Of a DNA stretch of 64,000 nucleotides, positions 44,307-51,796 are shown piece by piece. Each line of letters opens with the position of its first letter. Position 1 is the stretch's first letter. Origin of the DNA: Geothrix sp. (GTDB lineage: Bacteria; Acidobacteriota; Holophagae; Holophagales; Holophagaceae); assembly GCA_019449415.1 (NCBI GenBank), contig JAGRPP010000027.1, positions 33,273 through 97,272 of the forward strand. Reading direction: 5' to 3'. The notes below the pieces were generated by a model, which was not told the origin of the DNA, did no database searches, and saw nothing but the letters and a program-made list of their open reading frames with translations. Both the position numbers and the translations under genes were made by a program.

Positions 44307-44657
44307 GTTGCCTCCTGAATGGATGACCCGCCGGGTCCGGCCCGGGCGGGGATGGAAAGGGAAGAAGTCCTGTCATCACGACAGGGCGCATGTCCAGGTG
44401 GGCGTTCCCACCCGGCCCAATGTCAGCCCGGCCTCGGAGGTCCCCAGATCCGGTTTGAAAATGAGAGACCCACCGGCATCCATACTCTGTTTTTAACCAC
44501 CTCGGAGTGGGTTGATCGAAGGCCTCTCGGACCCTCCTCCATCGACGGCTGCGCCCCGGGGATCCCCGACCGGAATCGAGACCTCCGCGAGCCGGCACGC
44601 TGCGTCCATCTCCGAAAACAAAAACCCCGCAGGCTCAGCGACTGCGGGGGTCTTGAG
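44307..44657. other. Non-coding gap: structured leader and tRNA 3' flank
   Basis: No gene is seen in these 351 bp. Reading toward the minus-strand gene at 44306, the leader has a GGTGGG-CGTT-CCCACC hairpin (44397-44412) and a perfect CCTGTC-ATCAC-GACAGG hairpin (44369-44385) ahead of the ribosome binding site. The far end holds the terminator of tRNA-Lys. I found no match to a riboswitch class I know. Confidence 0.45.
44625..44649 (-). terminator. Terminator of the tRNA-Lys transcript
   Basis: On the minus strand, CCCCGCAG, nine loop bases and CTGCGGGG form an 8-bp stem followed by TTTTTGTTTT. It lies 9 bp past the tRNA CCA end, so the tRNA is made as a single-gene transcript. Confidence 0.88.
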
Positions 44658-44734
44658 TGGTGGTCCCTCCCGGACTCGAACCGGGGACCCTCTGATTAAG
44701 AGTCAGATGCTCTAACCAGCTGAGCTAAGGGACC
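44658..44734 (-). tRNA. tRNA-Lys (anticodon CUU)
   Basis: A 77-nt tRNA with encoded CCA. The acceptor stem GGTCCCT pairs with AGGGACC; the D arm TAGCTCAGCTGGTTAGAGCA is standard; the anticodon arm is TCTGA-CTCTTAA-TCAGA, giving anticodon CTT (reads AAG, lysine); the T arm is GGTTCGAGTCC. All stems pair. It lies between trpS and a periplasmic protein gene, with its own promoter and terminator. Confidence 0.97.
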
Positions 44735-44745
44735 ACGAGAAGGAA

Positions 44746-44773
44746 ATCTTACCAGGGCCGGGCCGGAACGCAA
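44746..44773 (-). promoter_or_regulatory. Sigma-70-type promoter of tRNA-Lys
   Basis: On the minus strand TTGCGT (44773-44768), a 16-base spacer and TAAGAT (44751-44746) lie 11 bases before the first tRNA base. This matches a vegetative promoter closely for a GC-rich genome. The segment between the boxes is almost entirely G and C. Confidence 0.7.
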
Positions 44774-44794
44774 GAGCCCGTTGTGGCCCCCCTC

Positions 44795-45784
44795 TCAGAT
44801 GTTCGGCATCTTCATGGCGTCGCGCACATCCGCCATGGTTTCCACCGCCACGGCGCGGGCCCGGGCGCTGCCGTCGCGCAGCACTTCCTGCAGCTCGTCC
44901 GGCCGGGCCAGGTAGCCTTCGATCTTCTCGCGCACGGGCTCGACGCGGCGGATGATGGCCTCGGCCACGCGCTTCTTGCAGTCGAAGCAGCCGATCCCCG
45001 CCCGGCGGCACTCCGTGTTCACCAACTGGACCGTCGCGTCATCGCTGAAGAGCTTGTGGAACTCGAAGACGGGACAGATGTCGGGGTTGCCGGGATCGGT
45101 CTTGCGCACGCGGGCCGGGTCGGAGGCCATCTGCCGGGTGCACTTCTCCAGGATGTCGGCGTTGCTGTCTCGCAGGTAGATGCAGTTCCCGTAGCTCTTC
45201 GACATCTTCCGGCCGTCCAGGCCCGGCACCTTGGGCGTCTTGGTGAGCACGGCCTCGGGCTCGGGGAACACCTCCCGCTGGTAGAGGAAGTTGAAGCGGC
45301 GGAGCACCTCCCGGGCGAGCTCCACATGGAAGAGCTGGTCTTCGCCCACGGGCACCTTGTGAGCCTTGTAGATGATGATGTCCGCGGTCATCAGCAGGGG
45401 GTAGCCGAGGAAGCCGTAGCTGCCCAGATCGGCCACGGCGTTCTGCATCTTCTCCTTGTAGGTGGGCACCCGCTCCAGCCATGAAAGCGGCGTGACCATG
45501 GAGAGCAGCAGGTGCAGCTCGGCGTGCTCCTTCACCAGGCTCTGCACGAAGATCGTGGCCTGCTTCGGATCCAGGCCCGCCGCCAGGTAGGTGGCGGTGA
45601 GCTCCAGCGTGGCCGGCCAGATCTCCCCGACGGATTCGTACTTCGAGGTGAGCGCGTGCCAGTCCGCGATCATGTAGAAGGCTTCGCCCTTTCCCTGGAG
45701 GTGGGTGAAGTTGTCGAGGGCGCCCACCAGGTGGCCGATGTGCTGGGAGCCCGAAGGCTGGATGCCGGACAGGATGCGGTGCAT
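44795..45784 (-). CDS. trpS: Tryptophanyl-tRNA synthetase
   Basis: A 329-residue class I synthetase that charges tRNA-Trp. The HIGH-type motif is GIQPSGSQHIGHLVGALDN, the KMSKS loop is GRKMSKSYGNCIYL, and PVGEDQLFHVELAREVLRRF is the tryptophan/tRNA binding block. Length is normal. It lies 28 bp after the M50 peptidase gene on the same strand and 60 bp before tRNA-Lys. Confidence 0.97.
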   Translation of the reverse strand: MHRILSGIQPSGSQHIGHLVGALDNFTHLQGKGEAFYMIADWHALTSKYESVGEIWPATLELTATYLAAGLDPKQATIFVQSLVKEHAELHLLLSMVTPLSWLERVPTYKEKMQNAVADLGSYGFLGYPLLMTADIIIYKAHKVPVGEDQLFHVELAREVLRRFNFLYQREVFPEPEAVLTKTPKVPGLDGRKMSKSYGNCIYLRDSNADILEKCTRQMASDPARVRKTDPGNPDICPVFEFHKLFSDDATVQLVNTECRRAGIGCFDCKKRVAEAIIRRVEPVREKIEGYLARPDELQEVLRDGSARARAVAVETMADVRDAMKMPNI

Positions 45785-45812
45785 GGGAATGGGACTCCGA
45801 GAGAAGTAAGGA

Positions 45813-46562
45813 TCAAGCTCCGAGGAAGAGGCGGGCGATGGCTTCGACGCCCATCAGGATCACGCCGAAGACGGGCCCGATGACATAACCCAGCAGGCCC
45901 GTGAGGGCGAGGACGATCAGCGCCCCGCCCATCCAGGGCTGGACGCGGTCGTACTTCGGCAGCCAGCGCCAGGGCAGCAGGCCGCGGAGGATGCCGGAGC
46001 CGTCGAGAGGCCCCAGGGGTAGCAGGTTGAAGAGCGCCAGGCCGAGGTTGATGAGCACCAGCCGGCCCGTCAGGGCCAGGCCCAGGGTCAGCGCCGATCC
46101 CAGTTCCAGGGCCTGCAGGCTCTCGACCTTGCGGGCGAACAGCGCATACGCGAAGAGCTTCATCTCCAGGGCCTGGGGCGGGGCCGCCGCCTTCACGAGG
46201 ATGACCAGGACCCCCAGGAAGAGGGCCGCCAGCGCCACATTGGACGCGGGCCCGGCCGCCGAGACGATCGCCATGCCGCCCCGCTGGGTGAAGCGGCGGG
46301 TGAGGTTCCGGGGATCCACGGGCACTGGCTTGGCCCAGCCGATGAAGGGGAAGCCCGTGGCCATCCCCAGCAGCGGAAACACGAAGGTACCCAGCAGATC
46401 CATGTGCGCCAGGGGATTCAGGGTCATCCGGCCCAGCCGCGCCGCCGTGTCGTCCTCCAGCCAGTAGGCCGCGGAGGCATGGCTGGCCTCGTGCACGCTC
46501 AGGCTGAAGAGCAGGGCCACATAGCTGACGAGGATGGTGGGGATGGAAATGCTGTCGAACAC
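45813..46562 (-). CDS. Site-2 protease family (M50) membrane peptidase
   Basis: A 249-residue intramembrane zinc peptidase. The zinc motif HEASHASAAYWLEDDTA (HExxH) is in the first TM region and the third ligand block is LFNLLPLGPLDGSGILRG (the NxxPxxxLDG-type motif). AKPVPVDPRNLTRR and GPASNVALAALFLGVL fit the short M50B branch without PDZ domain. Target unknown. GTG start. It is upstream of trpS on the same strand. Confidence 0.87.
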   Translation of the reverse strand: MFDSISIPTILVSYVALLFSLSVHEASHASAAYWLEDDTAARLGRMTLNPLAHMDLLGTFVFPLLGMATGFPFIGWAKPVPVDPRNLTRRFTQRGGMAIVSAAGPASNVALAALFLGVLVILVKAAAPPQALEMKLFAYALFARKVESLQALELGSALTLGLALTGRLVLINLGLALFNLLPLGPLDGSGILRGLLPWRWLPKYDRVQPWMGGALIVLALTGLLGYVIGPVFGVILMGVEAIARLFLGA

Positions 46563-46647
46563 CCGGGCTCCGGCAATCTCCCAGTCTAGCGGGTGTGGGA
46601 GGGGCCGGCAGCCGCGTTATGCTTACGGGTTACGCCAGGAGTCAGGC

Positions 46648-48216
46648 ATGTACCTCAAGCCCAACGCTCCCGCCGCCGCCAGCGCCGGGAAGTCCGTGAT
46701 CGGCTTCAACCTCATCAACGGCCGCGAGGTTGAGGGCGATCTGGGCATGATCGAGTCCCGGTCCGCCGTGGACCGCCGCGATCTGGTGGGCATGTTCCCC
46801 GACAGCGGCGAGAAGGATGTGGCCCGCGCCGCCAAGGCCGCCGCGGAGGCGTTTACATCCTGGTCCACCACGCCCGTCGCCGCGCGCGGGGCCGTGGTCC
46901 TGCGCACCGGGGAGATTCTCGCCACCCACCGGGAGCGGCTGGCCCGCATCATCACCCGCGAGGTCGGCATGACCCCCGGGGAAGCCCTGACCGAAGTGCA
47001 GGAGGCCATCGACGCCTGCGCGTTCTTCACCTCAGAGGCCCTGCACCTCCAGAGCCGGATGCTCGCCTCGGGTGCAGCGGCCCACCGCCGGCCCGTTGGG
47101 GTCTGCGGCATCCTCGCGACCGGCAGCTCCCCCCTGGCGGCGCCCTGGCGGAAGATCCTGCCGGCCATCCTCTGCGGCAACACGGTGGCCTGGAAACCCA
47201 GCGACAACGCCCCGACGGCGGCCTACCTCCTGCTGCGGGTCCTCATGGAAGCGGGCCTCCCGCCCGGTGTGGTGAACACCGTCAATGGCCGCGGCAGGGC
47301 CGGCTGCGGGAAGCACTTCCTCGCGGGCATCGACAAGGGGCACTACCAGTCCTTCAGTTTCGTGGGCTCCACCGCCCTGGGGCGGACCGTGGGCGAGATG
47401 TGCGGCCGCAACCTGATCCTTCCCAGCCTGGACCTCGTCGGCAAGGGCGCCATGGTCGTCATGCCGGACGCCGACATCGATCTCGCGATCCAGGATGCGC
47501 TCCGCGCCGCCTTCGGCCACGCCGGTCAGCGCCCCATCGGCCTGGTCAACATCCTCCTGCACGAAGCCTGCGCGGCCCGATTCACGCAGCAGTTCATGGA
47601 TCGCGTGGCCGGTCTCGAAGTGGGCAACCCCATGACGGATCCCGGCGTGGCCTACGGCCCCATGATCAATGCCCGCTCGGCCGCCGCCTTCCGCGAGCAC
47701 TGGGATCTGGGCCGCTCTGAGGGCGCCGTCCTGCGATTCGGCGGCGACCAGTGGACCGAAGCCAACCGCACCTCCCAGGTGAAGGGGAACATCGGACACG
47801 GCGCCTACATGCAGCCCTGCGTGTGGGAGGGAGTCACGCCCGCCATGGCCCTCTTCCGGAACCAGGTCCTCGGCCCCACGGTGAACCTCTCCAGATTCGC
47901 GGACTTCGACGAGGCCCTGGCCGGGATCAACGCCGGCCCCTGCGGCCCGGCCATCAGCCTCTACACCCAGGACCGCACCTGGACCGAGCGGTTCAAGCGC
48001 GAAACCCGGGCGGACATCACCAACCTCAACACCACGGCCGATGATCCGGGGACCCGTCTGCCCTTCGCCGGCTATGGCACCCATCCCGGCAGCCAGGTGG
48101 CCCTCGACGGATTCACGCGCTGGCAGGCCGTGAGCGATGGGGTGGTGGAGGACCCCTCCCAGGGAACCCCCCTCGCCCCCGCCAACCCCCTGCAGACCGA
48201 CTGGGCGAGCCTCTAG
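46648..48216 (+). CDS. Aldehyde dehydrogenase homologue lacking the catalytic cysteine
   Basis: A 522-residue protein with the aldehyde dehydrogenase fold; ILPAILCGNTVAWKPSDNAP, SFSFVGSTALGRTVGEMCGR and VAYGPMINARSAAAFREH show the NAD-binding and folding blocks, closest in style to the ALDH7 (aminoadipate semialdehyde) branch. The cysteine of the GQRC motif is Pro296 (HAGQRPIGLVNILLHEA), and the base Glu of the LELGGK motif is Asp262 (LDLVGK). An ordinary aldehyde oxidation is therefore unlikely. The reading frame is intact over full length, so it is conserved as a protein rather than decaying. AGGAG precedes the ATG at 46648. Confidence 0.8.
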   Translation: MYLKPNAPAAASAGKSVIGFNLINGREVEGDLGMIESRSAVDRRDLVGMFPDSGEKDVARAAKAAAEAFTSWSTTPVAARGAVVLRTGEILATHRERLARIITREVGMTPGEALTEVQEAIDACAFFTSEALHLQSRMLASGAAAHRRPVGVCGILATGSSPLAAPWRKILPAILCGNTVAWKPSDNAPTAAYLLLRVLMEAGLPPGVVNTVNGRGRAGCGKHFLAGIDKGHYQSFSFVGSTALGRTVGEMCGRNLILPSLDLVGKGAMVVMPDADIDLAIQDALRAAFGHAGQRPIGLVNILLHEACAARFTQQFMDRVAGLEVGNPMTDPGVAYGPMINARSAAAFREHWDLGRSEGAVLRFGGDQWTEANRTSQVKGNIGHGAYMQPCVWEGVTPAMALFRNQVLGPTVNLSRFADFDEALAGINAGPCGPAISLYTQDRTWTERFKRETRADITNLNTTADDPGTRLPFAGYGTHPGSQVALDGFTRWQAVSDGVVEDPSQGTPLAPANPLQTDWASL

Positions 48217-48218
48217 CC

Positions 48219-48998
48219 TTAGAGGCCCAGCCCTTCCAGCGCAGCGCCGAGACTTCCAGGCTCTGCGCCCAGGCCCAGCCGCAGCAGGAACTCGCTGTTC
48301 CCTTCCCCACCTTTGATGGGGCTGAGGGCGAGGTCCAGGGGCCGCAGGTCCGTTCCCGCGAAAAATGTCCAGATATTCATGAGCACCCGGCGGTGGACGG
48401 CGGGATCGCGCACGATGCCCCCGGCGCCCACATCCTCGCGTCCCGCCTCGAACTGGGGCTTCACCAACAGCACGGCTTCCGCCCCCGGCAGGAGGCTGGG
48501 CAGCACGGGCGGGATGGCCAGCCGCAGCGAGATGAAGCTCAGGTCCGCCACCAGCAGCCTGCACCGCTCGGGGATGGCGGTCGCCTCCCAGGTGCGGAGA
48601 TTCACCTGCTCCATGGAGATCACCCGGGAGTCGCTCCGCAGCTTCCAGTGGAGCTGGTTGGTGCCCACATCCACGGCGTAGACCTTGGTCGCGCCCCGCT
48701 GCAGCAGGCAGTCGGTGAAGCCGCCGGTGCTGGAGCCCGCGTCGAAACAGACGAGGCCGGTGGGATCGATCCCCCAGCGGTCCAGAGCCCTCGCCAGCTT
48801 CAGCCCGCCCCGGCTCACGAAGGGCAGGGGCTCGCCCCGCAGGCGGATGGGCGCCTCCTCGGCGACAGCGGTGCCCGCCTTGGTGACGGGCCGGTCGTCC
48901 ACCAGCACTTCGCCCGCCAGGATCCGCGCCTGGGCCTTGGCGCGGGTCTCGCACAGGCCGCGCTGCACGAGAAGCTGGTCCAGACGCACCTTAGCCAC
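48219..48998 (-). CDS. tlyA: TlyA-type rRNA 2'-O-methyltransferase
   Basis: A 259-residue protein with an N-terminal S4 RNA-binding domain (RLDQLLVQRGLCETRAKAQA, FVSRGGLKLARAL) and an FtsJ-like methyltransferase (CFDAGSSTGGFTDCLLQRGA, LLVADLSFISLRLAIPP, AVLLVKPQFEAGRE). TlyA enzymes methylate cytidines in 16S and 23S rRNA and are linked to capreomycin sensitivity. The GTG at 48998 overlaps the mltG stop by eight bases; another GTG at 48989 is possible. It is convergent with the aldehyde-dehydrogenase-like gene, 2 bp between stops. Confidence 0.9.
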   Translation of the reverse strand: MAKVRLDQLLVQRGLCETRAKAQARILAGEVLVDDRPVTKAGTAVAEEAPIRLRGEPLPFVSRGGLKLARALDRWGIDPTGLVCFDAGSSTGGFTDCLLQRGATKVYAVDVGTNQLHWKLRSDSRVISMEQVNLRTWEATAIPERCRLLVADLSFISLRLAIPPVLPSLLPGAEAVLLVKPQFEAGREDVGAGGIVRDPAVHRRVLMNIWTFFAGTDLRPLDLALSPIKGGEGNSEFLLRLGLGAEPGSLGAALEGLGL

Positions 48999-50007
48999 GG
49001 GCAATCCGCTTCTGCCGGGCAATTTCCTTGCGGTAGGTGCCGACATTCCGGTTGTGGTCCTTCAGGCTGGGCGCAAAGCTGTGGCCGCCCCGGCCGGTGG
49101 CCACGAAGTAGAGGTCCCGGCCCATCTCCGGCGCCTTCGCCGCCTCCAGGGCCGAGGCGCTGGGCACGGCGATGGGCGTGGGAGGAAGTCCCGCCGTGGT
49201 GTAGGTGTTGAACGGATGGACGCGGCGGATGTCCCCCGGCAGTGGGGCAGTGAAGCGCAGGTCGCCGCTGAGCCACCGAGCGTAGAGGCTGGTGGGGTCG
49301 CACTGCAGCCGCATGCCGATGTCGAGCCGCTTCTTGTAGACGCCCGCCACCTTCGGCTGCTCCTCGGGAAGCTTGGTCTCCTTTTCCACCAGGCTCGCCA
49401 GGATCAGGGTCTCGTAGGGGGGCAGGACACCGCCTTCGAGCTTGGGGCGGATCTGGTCACGGAAGGCCTCCACCAGCATGAGCATCACCTCTTCGGGCTC
49501 CATGGCATGGTGCAGCTTATAAGTGGCCGGGGCCACGAGGCCCTCCAGGCTCTCCGCCTGCTCGAATCCCGCCGTCTTCGCCAGGCGGGGACTCTTCCAG
49601 AGGGTCCAGAAGACCTCTTCGGGCACGAAGCCCTTGAGGCGCTTCTGCACGGACCAGGCGTGGGCCCCCTCGGGGATGGACACCGCGGTGTAGTGGATCT
49701 CCGCCCGCCGGAGTTTGCCCGCCACCTCCGAGAGGCTGGCCCGGGGGTTAAAGGTGTACTCACCGCGGATCAGCTGGAGCTTGCGGGCCCGGGCCCAGAG
49801 CTTGAACAGGGAGGCCGAACGGATGACGCCATCCCGCTCCAGTTGGTCCGCCACCTGGTTGAGATTCGCGCCCTTCCTCACCAGCACCGTGGCCTCCTGC
49901 CGGAGGGGGCCCTGCCCCTTCCAGGCCCACCAGCCGCCGATGGCGGGGGCCACGGCCAGCAGGACCGTGGCCACGAGGAAGCGGAGGGACATCGAGGAGC
50001 GTGCCAT
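48991..50007 (-). CDS. mltG: Endolytic murein transglycosylase
   Basis: A 338-residue inner-membrane enzyme that cuts nascent peptidoglycan strands and sets glycan length. An N-terminal TM segment (FLVATVLLAVAPAIGGWWAW) is followed by a LysM-like region (TVLVRKGANLNQVADQLERD) and the YceG catalytic domain with LILASLVEKETKLPEEQPKV (Glu catalytic), LQCDPTSLYARW, and FNTYTTAGLPPTPIAVPS. The ATG at 50007 has GGAGG very close; the ATG at 49992 is an alternative. tlyA overlaps its end. Confidence 0.93.
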   Translation of the reverse strand: MARSSMSLRFLVATVLLAVAPAIGGWWAWKGQGPLRQEATVLVRKGANLNQVADQLERDGVIRSASLFKLWARARKLQLIRGEYTFNPRASLSEVAGKLRRAEIHYTAVSIPEGAHAWSVQKRLKGFVPEEVFWTLWKSPRLAKTAGFEQAESLEGLVAPATYKLHHAMEPEEVMLMLVEAFRDQIRPKLEGGVLPPYETLILASLVEKETKLPEEQPKVAGVYKKRLDIGMRLQCDPTSLYARWLSGDLRFTAPLPGDIRRVHPFNTYTTAGLPPTPIAVPSASALEAAKAPEMGRDLYFVATGRGGHSFAPSLKDHNRNVGTYRKEIARQKRIARG

Positions 50008-50053
50008 GCCTCCAGAATGCCGTGGTAGCGTGGATCCATCCACCCGAGGCTCC

Positions 50054-50215
50054 ATGAATGCACCTGGCTACCGGCGCCATGTCGGTCTGTTCTCGGCCAT
50101 CATGCTGATCGCTGGCTCGATGATCGGCAGCGGCGTCTTCTCGGCATCGCCTGCGGCGATACGCGAGGCAGGGTCGACCCACCATCGCCAGCCCCTGCCG
50201 CTGGAGCCGGCATGA
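50054..50215 (+). CDS. Leader ORF 1: truncated N-terminal copy of the APC permease
   Basis: A 53-codon ORF that begins MNAPGYRRHVGLFSAIMLIA and continues GSMIGSGVF, the first TM segment of the permease encoded downstream. It then diverges into SASPAAIREAGSTHHRQ and stops. GAGGCTCC precedes the ATG, and its TGA overlaps the ATG of the second copy. Codons in the first part differ synonymously from the second and third copies, while the last 95 or so bases are identical to the second copy apart from one base near the end. Confidence 0.6.
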   Translation: MNAPGYRRHVGLFSAIMLIAGSMIGSGVFSASPAAIREAGSTHHRQPLPLEPA

Positions 50216-50370
50216 ACCATGGTTATCGCCGCCATGTCGGCTTGTTCTCCGCCACCATGCTGATCACTGGCTCGATGATCGGCAGCGGCGTCTTCTCGGC
50301 ATCGCCTGCGGCGATACGCGAGGCAGGGTCGACCCACCATCGCCAGCCCCTGCCGCTGGAGCCCGCATGA
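50212..50370 (+). CDS. Leader ORF 2: second truncated copy of the APC permease start
   Basis: A 52-codon ORF starting MNHGYRRHVGLFSATMLITG, nearly identical at DNA level to the start of the intact permease gene, then switching to the same SASPAAIREAG tail as leader ORF 1. It starts with an ATGA overlap with ORF 1 and ends with an ATGA overlap with the permease. CTGGAG six bases before each ATG acts as the ribosome binding site for the next ORF in the series. Confidence 0.6.
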   Translation: MNHGYRRHVGLFSATMLITGSMIGSGVFSASPAAIREAGSTHHRQPLPLEPA

Positions 50371-51779
50371 GCCATGGTTATCGCCGCCATGTCGGCTTGT
50401 TCTCCGCCACCATGCTGATCGCTGGCTCGATGATCGGCAGCGGCGTTTTCATCGTCGCCGCCGACATGGTGCGCACGGGCCGCTCGGGCGGTTTCCTCCT
50501 GGCGGCCTGGGGCCTCACGGCGGTGCTGACGCTCTTCGCCGCCCTCAGCTACGGCGAATTGGCCGGGATGTTCCCGAAGGCCGGGGGCCAGTACACCTAT
50601 CTTCGGGAGACCTACGGCCCGGCCGTGGGGTTCCTGTACGGCTGGACCTTCTTCGTGGTCATCGAGTGCGGCACCATCGCCGCTGTGGCCGTAGGCTTCG
50701 GGAAATACCTGGGCAGATTCTTCCCCTCCATCACCGATGCCGCTTGGCTCGGCCCCCACCTGGATGTGCCGCTCCTGAGGGTCACCGAGGCGATCTCCGT
50801 GGGGCCCTACCACCTGGGACTCACGCCTTCGCGGCTGTCGGGCATCGCCGTGGTGCTGCTGCTCAGCGCCGTGAACCTCTACGGGGTGAAGTTGGGGACC
50901 CGCATCCAGGATCTGTTCACCGTGACCAAGATCGGCGGCCTCGCGGCCCTCATCCTGCTGGGCCTGCTGCTCCGCCCCCCGGCAACCCCCTCTCCGGCCC
51001 CGTTCGTTCCGCTGGATGGCGCCGCGGCCCTGCCCTTCCTCACGGCCCTGCTGGTGGTCCAGACCGGCAGCATGTTCTCGGCCGATGCCTGGAATGCCAT
51101 CACCTTCATCGCCGGGGAGGTGAAGGACCCGGAGCACACCATCCCCCGCTCCCTCTTCATCGGCACCACCCTGGTCTGCGGCCTCTATGTCCTGGCCAAC
51201 GCAGCCTACCTGAAGGTGCTCGGCCCTGCGGGCATCGCCAACGCCCCCCAGGACCGCGTGGGCAGCGCGGCCCTCCAGTCCCTGCTGGGTTCCGGCGGCG
51301 GGCTCATCATGGCGGGCAGCATCCTCATCTCCATGTTCGGCTGCCTGAACGGGCTGGTGCTGTCCGGGGCCCGGGTTTATCAGCGCATGGCCGAAGACGG
51401 CCTCTTCTACCCCCAGGCCGCCTCGCTCAACGCCCACGGCGTGCCGGGGTTCGGCCTCTGGATCCAGGCCCTCTGGACCAGCCTCCTCACCCTCACGGGC
51501 ACCTATGGCCAGCTGCTGGACTTCGTGATGCTCCCCACGATCCTCTTCTATGTCTTCACCGTGGGCGGGGTCTTCCTGCTGCGCTGGCGGCGGCCGGACT
51601 TTCCGCGCCCCGTGCGGGTCTGGGGCTACCCCTTCGTCCCCGGCCTCTACCTTTTCGGCGCCCTGGCCATCATCGGCGCCCTCTTCATCCATCGGCCCAG
51701 CTATTCCTGGCCGGGCCTCCTTCTGGTGGCCCTAGGCTGGCCCGTCTATCTTTGGGTGAAGCCCCGCATCGCCACCTGA
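50367..51779 (+). CDS. APC-superfamily amino acid permease
   Basis: A 470-residue inner-membrane transporter with about twelve TM helices. GSMIGSGVFIVAADMVR is the TM1 signature of the APC family, TAVLTLFAALSYGELAGMFP covers TM2, and GGQYTYLRETYGPAVGFLYG the following loop. It should import an amino acid by proton or exchange coupling; serine/threonine or lysine are possible. The ATGA overlap with a truncated leader ORF is unusual. A lysine-dehydrogenase-like gene follows after 17 bp, which points to lysine or a related amino acid as substrate. Confidence 0.9.
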   Translation: MSHGYRRHVGLFSATMLIAGSMIGSGVFIVAADMVRTGRSGGFLLAAWGLTAVLTLFAALSYGELAGMFPKAGGQYTYLRETYGPAVGFLYGWTFFVVIECGTIAAVAVGFGKYLGRFFPSITDAAWLGPHLDVPLLRVTEAISVGPYHLGLTPSRLSGIAVVLLLSAVNLYGVKLGTRIQDLFTVTKIGGLAALILLGLLLRPPATPSPAPFVPLDGAAALPFLTALLVVQTGSMFSADAWNAITFIAGEVKDPEHTIPRSLFIGTTLVCGLYVLANAAYLKVLGPAGIANAPQDRVGSAALQSLLGSGGGLIMAGSILISMFGCLNGLVLSGARVYQRMAEDGLFYPQAASLNAHGVPGFGLWIQALWTSLLTLTGTYGQLLDFVMLPTILFYVFTVGGVFLLRWRRPDFPRPVRVWGYPFVPGLYLFGALAIIGALFIHRPSYSWPGLLLVALGWPVYLWVKPRIAT

Positions 51780-51796
51780 ACCGCAAGGAGTCCGCC

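Larger units (their letters stand above)
50054..50446 (+). repeat. Three tandem copies of a permease 5' segment
   Basis: The start of the permease gene occurs three times at 50054, 50212 and 50367, at spacings of 158 and 155 bp. Copies 1 and 2 share the stretch from about 50108 (50266 in copy 2) to the next ATG almost base for base, including a GGGTCGACCC palindrome. Copies 2 and 3 share their first 80 bases almost exactly. This shows a tandem duplication with later divergence or exchange between units. Confidence 0.9.

Noticed and set aside
44320..44480. c-di-GMP or other riboswitch before the periplasmic protein gene
   Set aside because: The hairpins do not match the conserved core of any riboswitch class I know.
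49715..50215. Plus-strand ORF of 166 codons ending with leader ORF 1
   Set aside because: The part before 50054 is antisense to mltG; only the leader ORF starting at 50054 is plausible.
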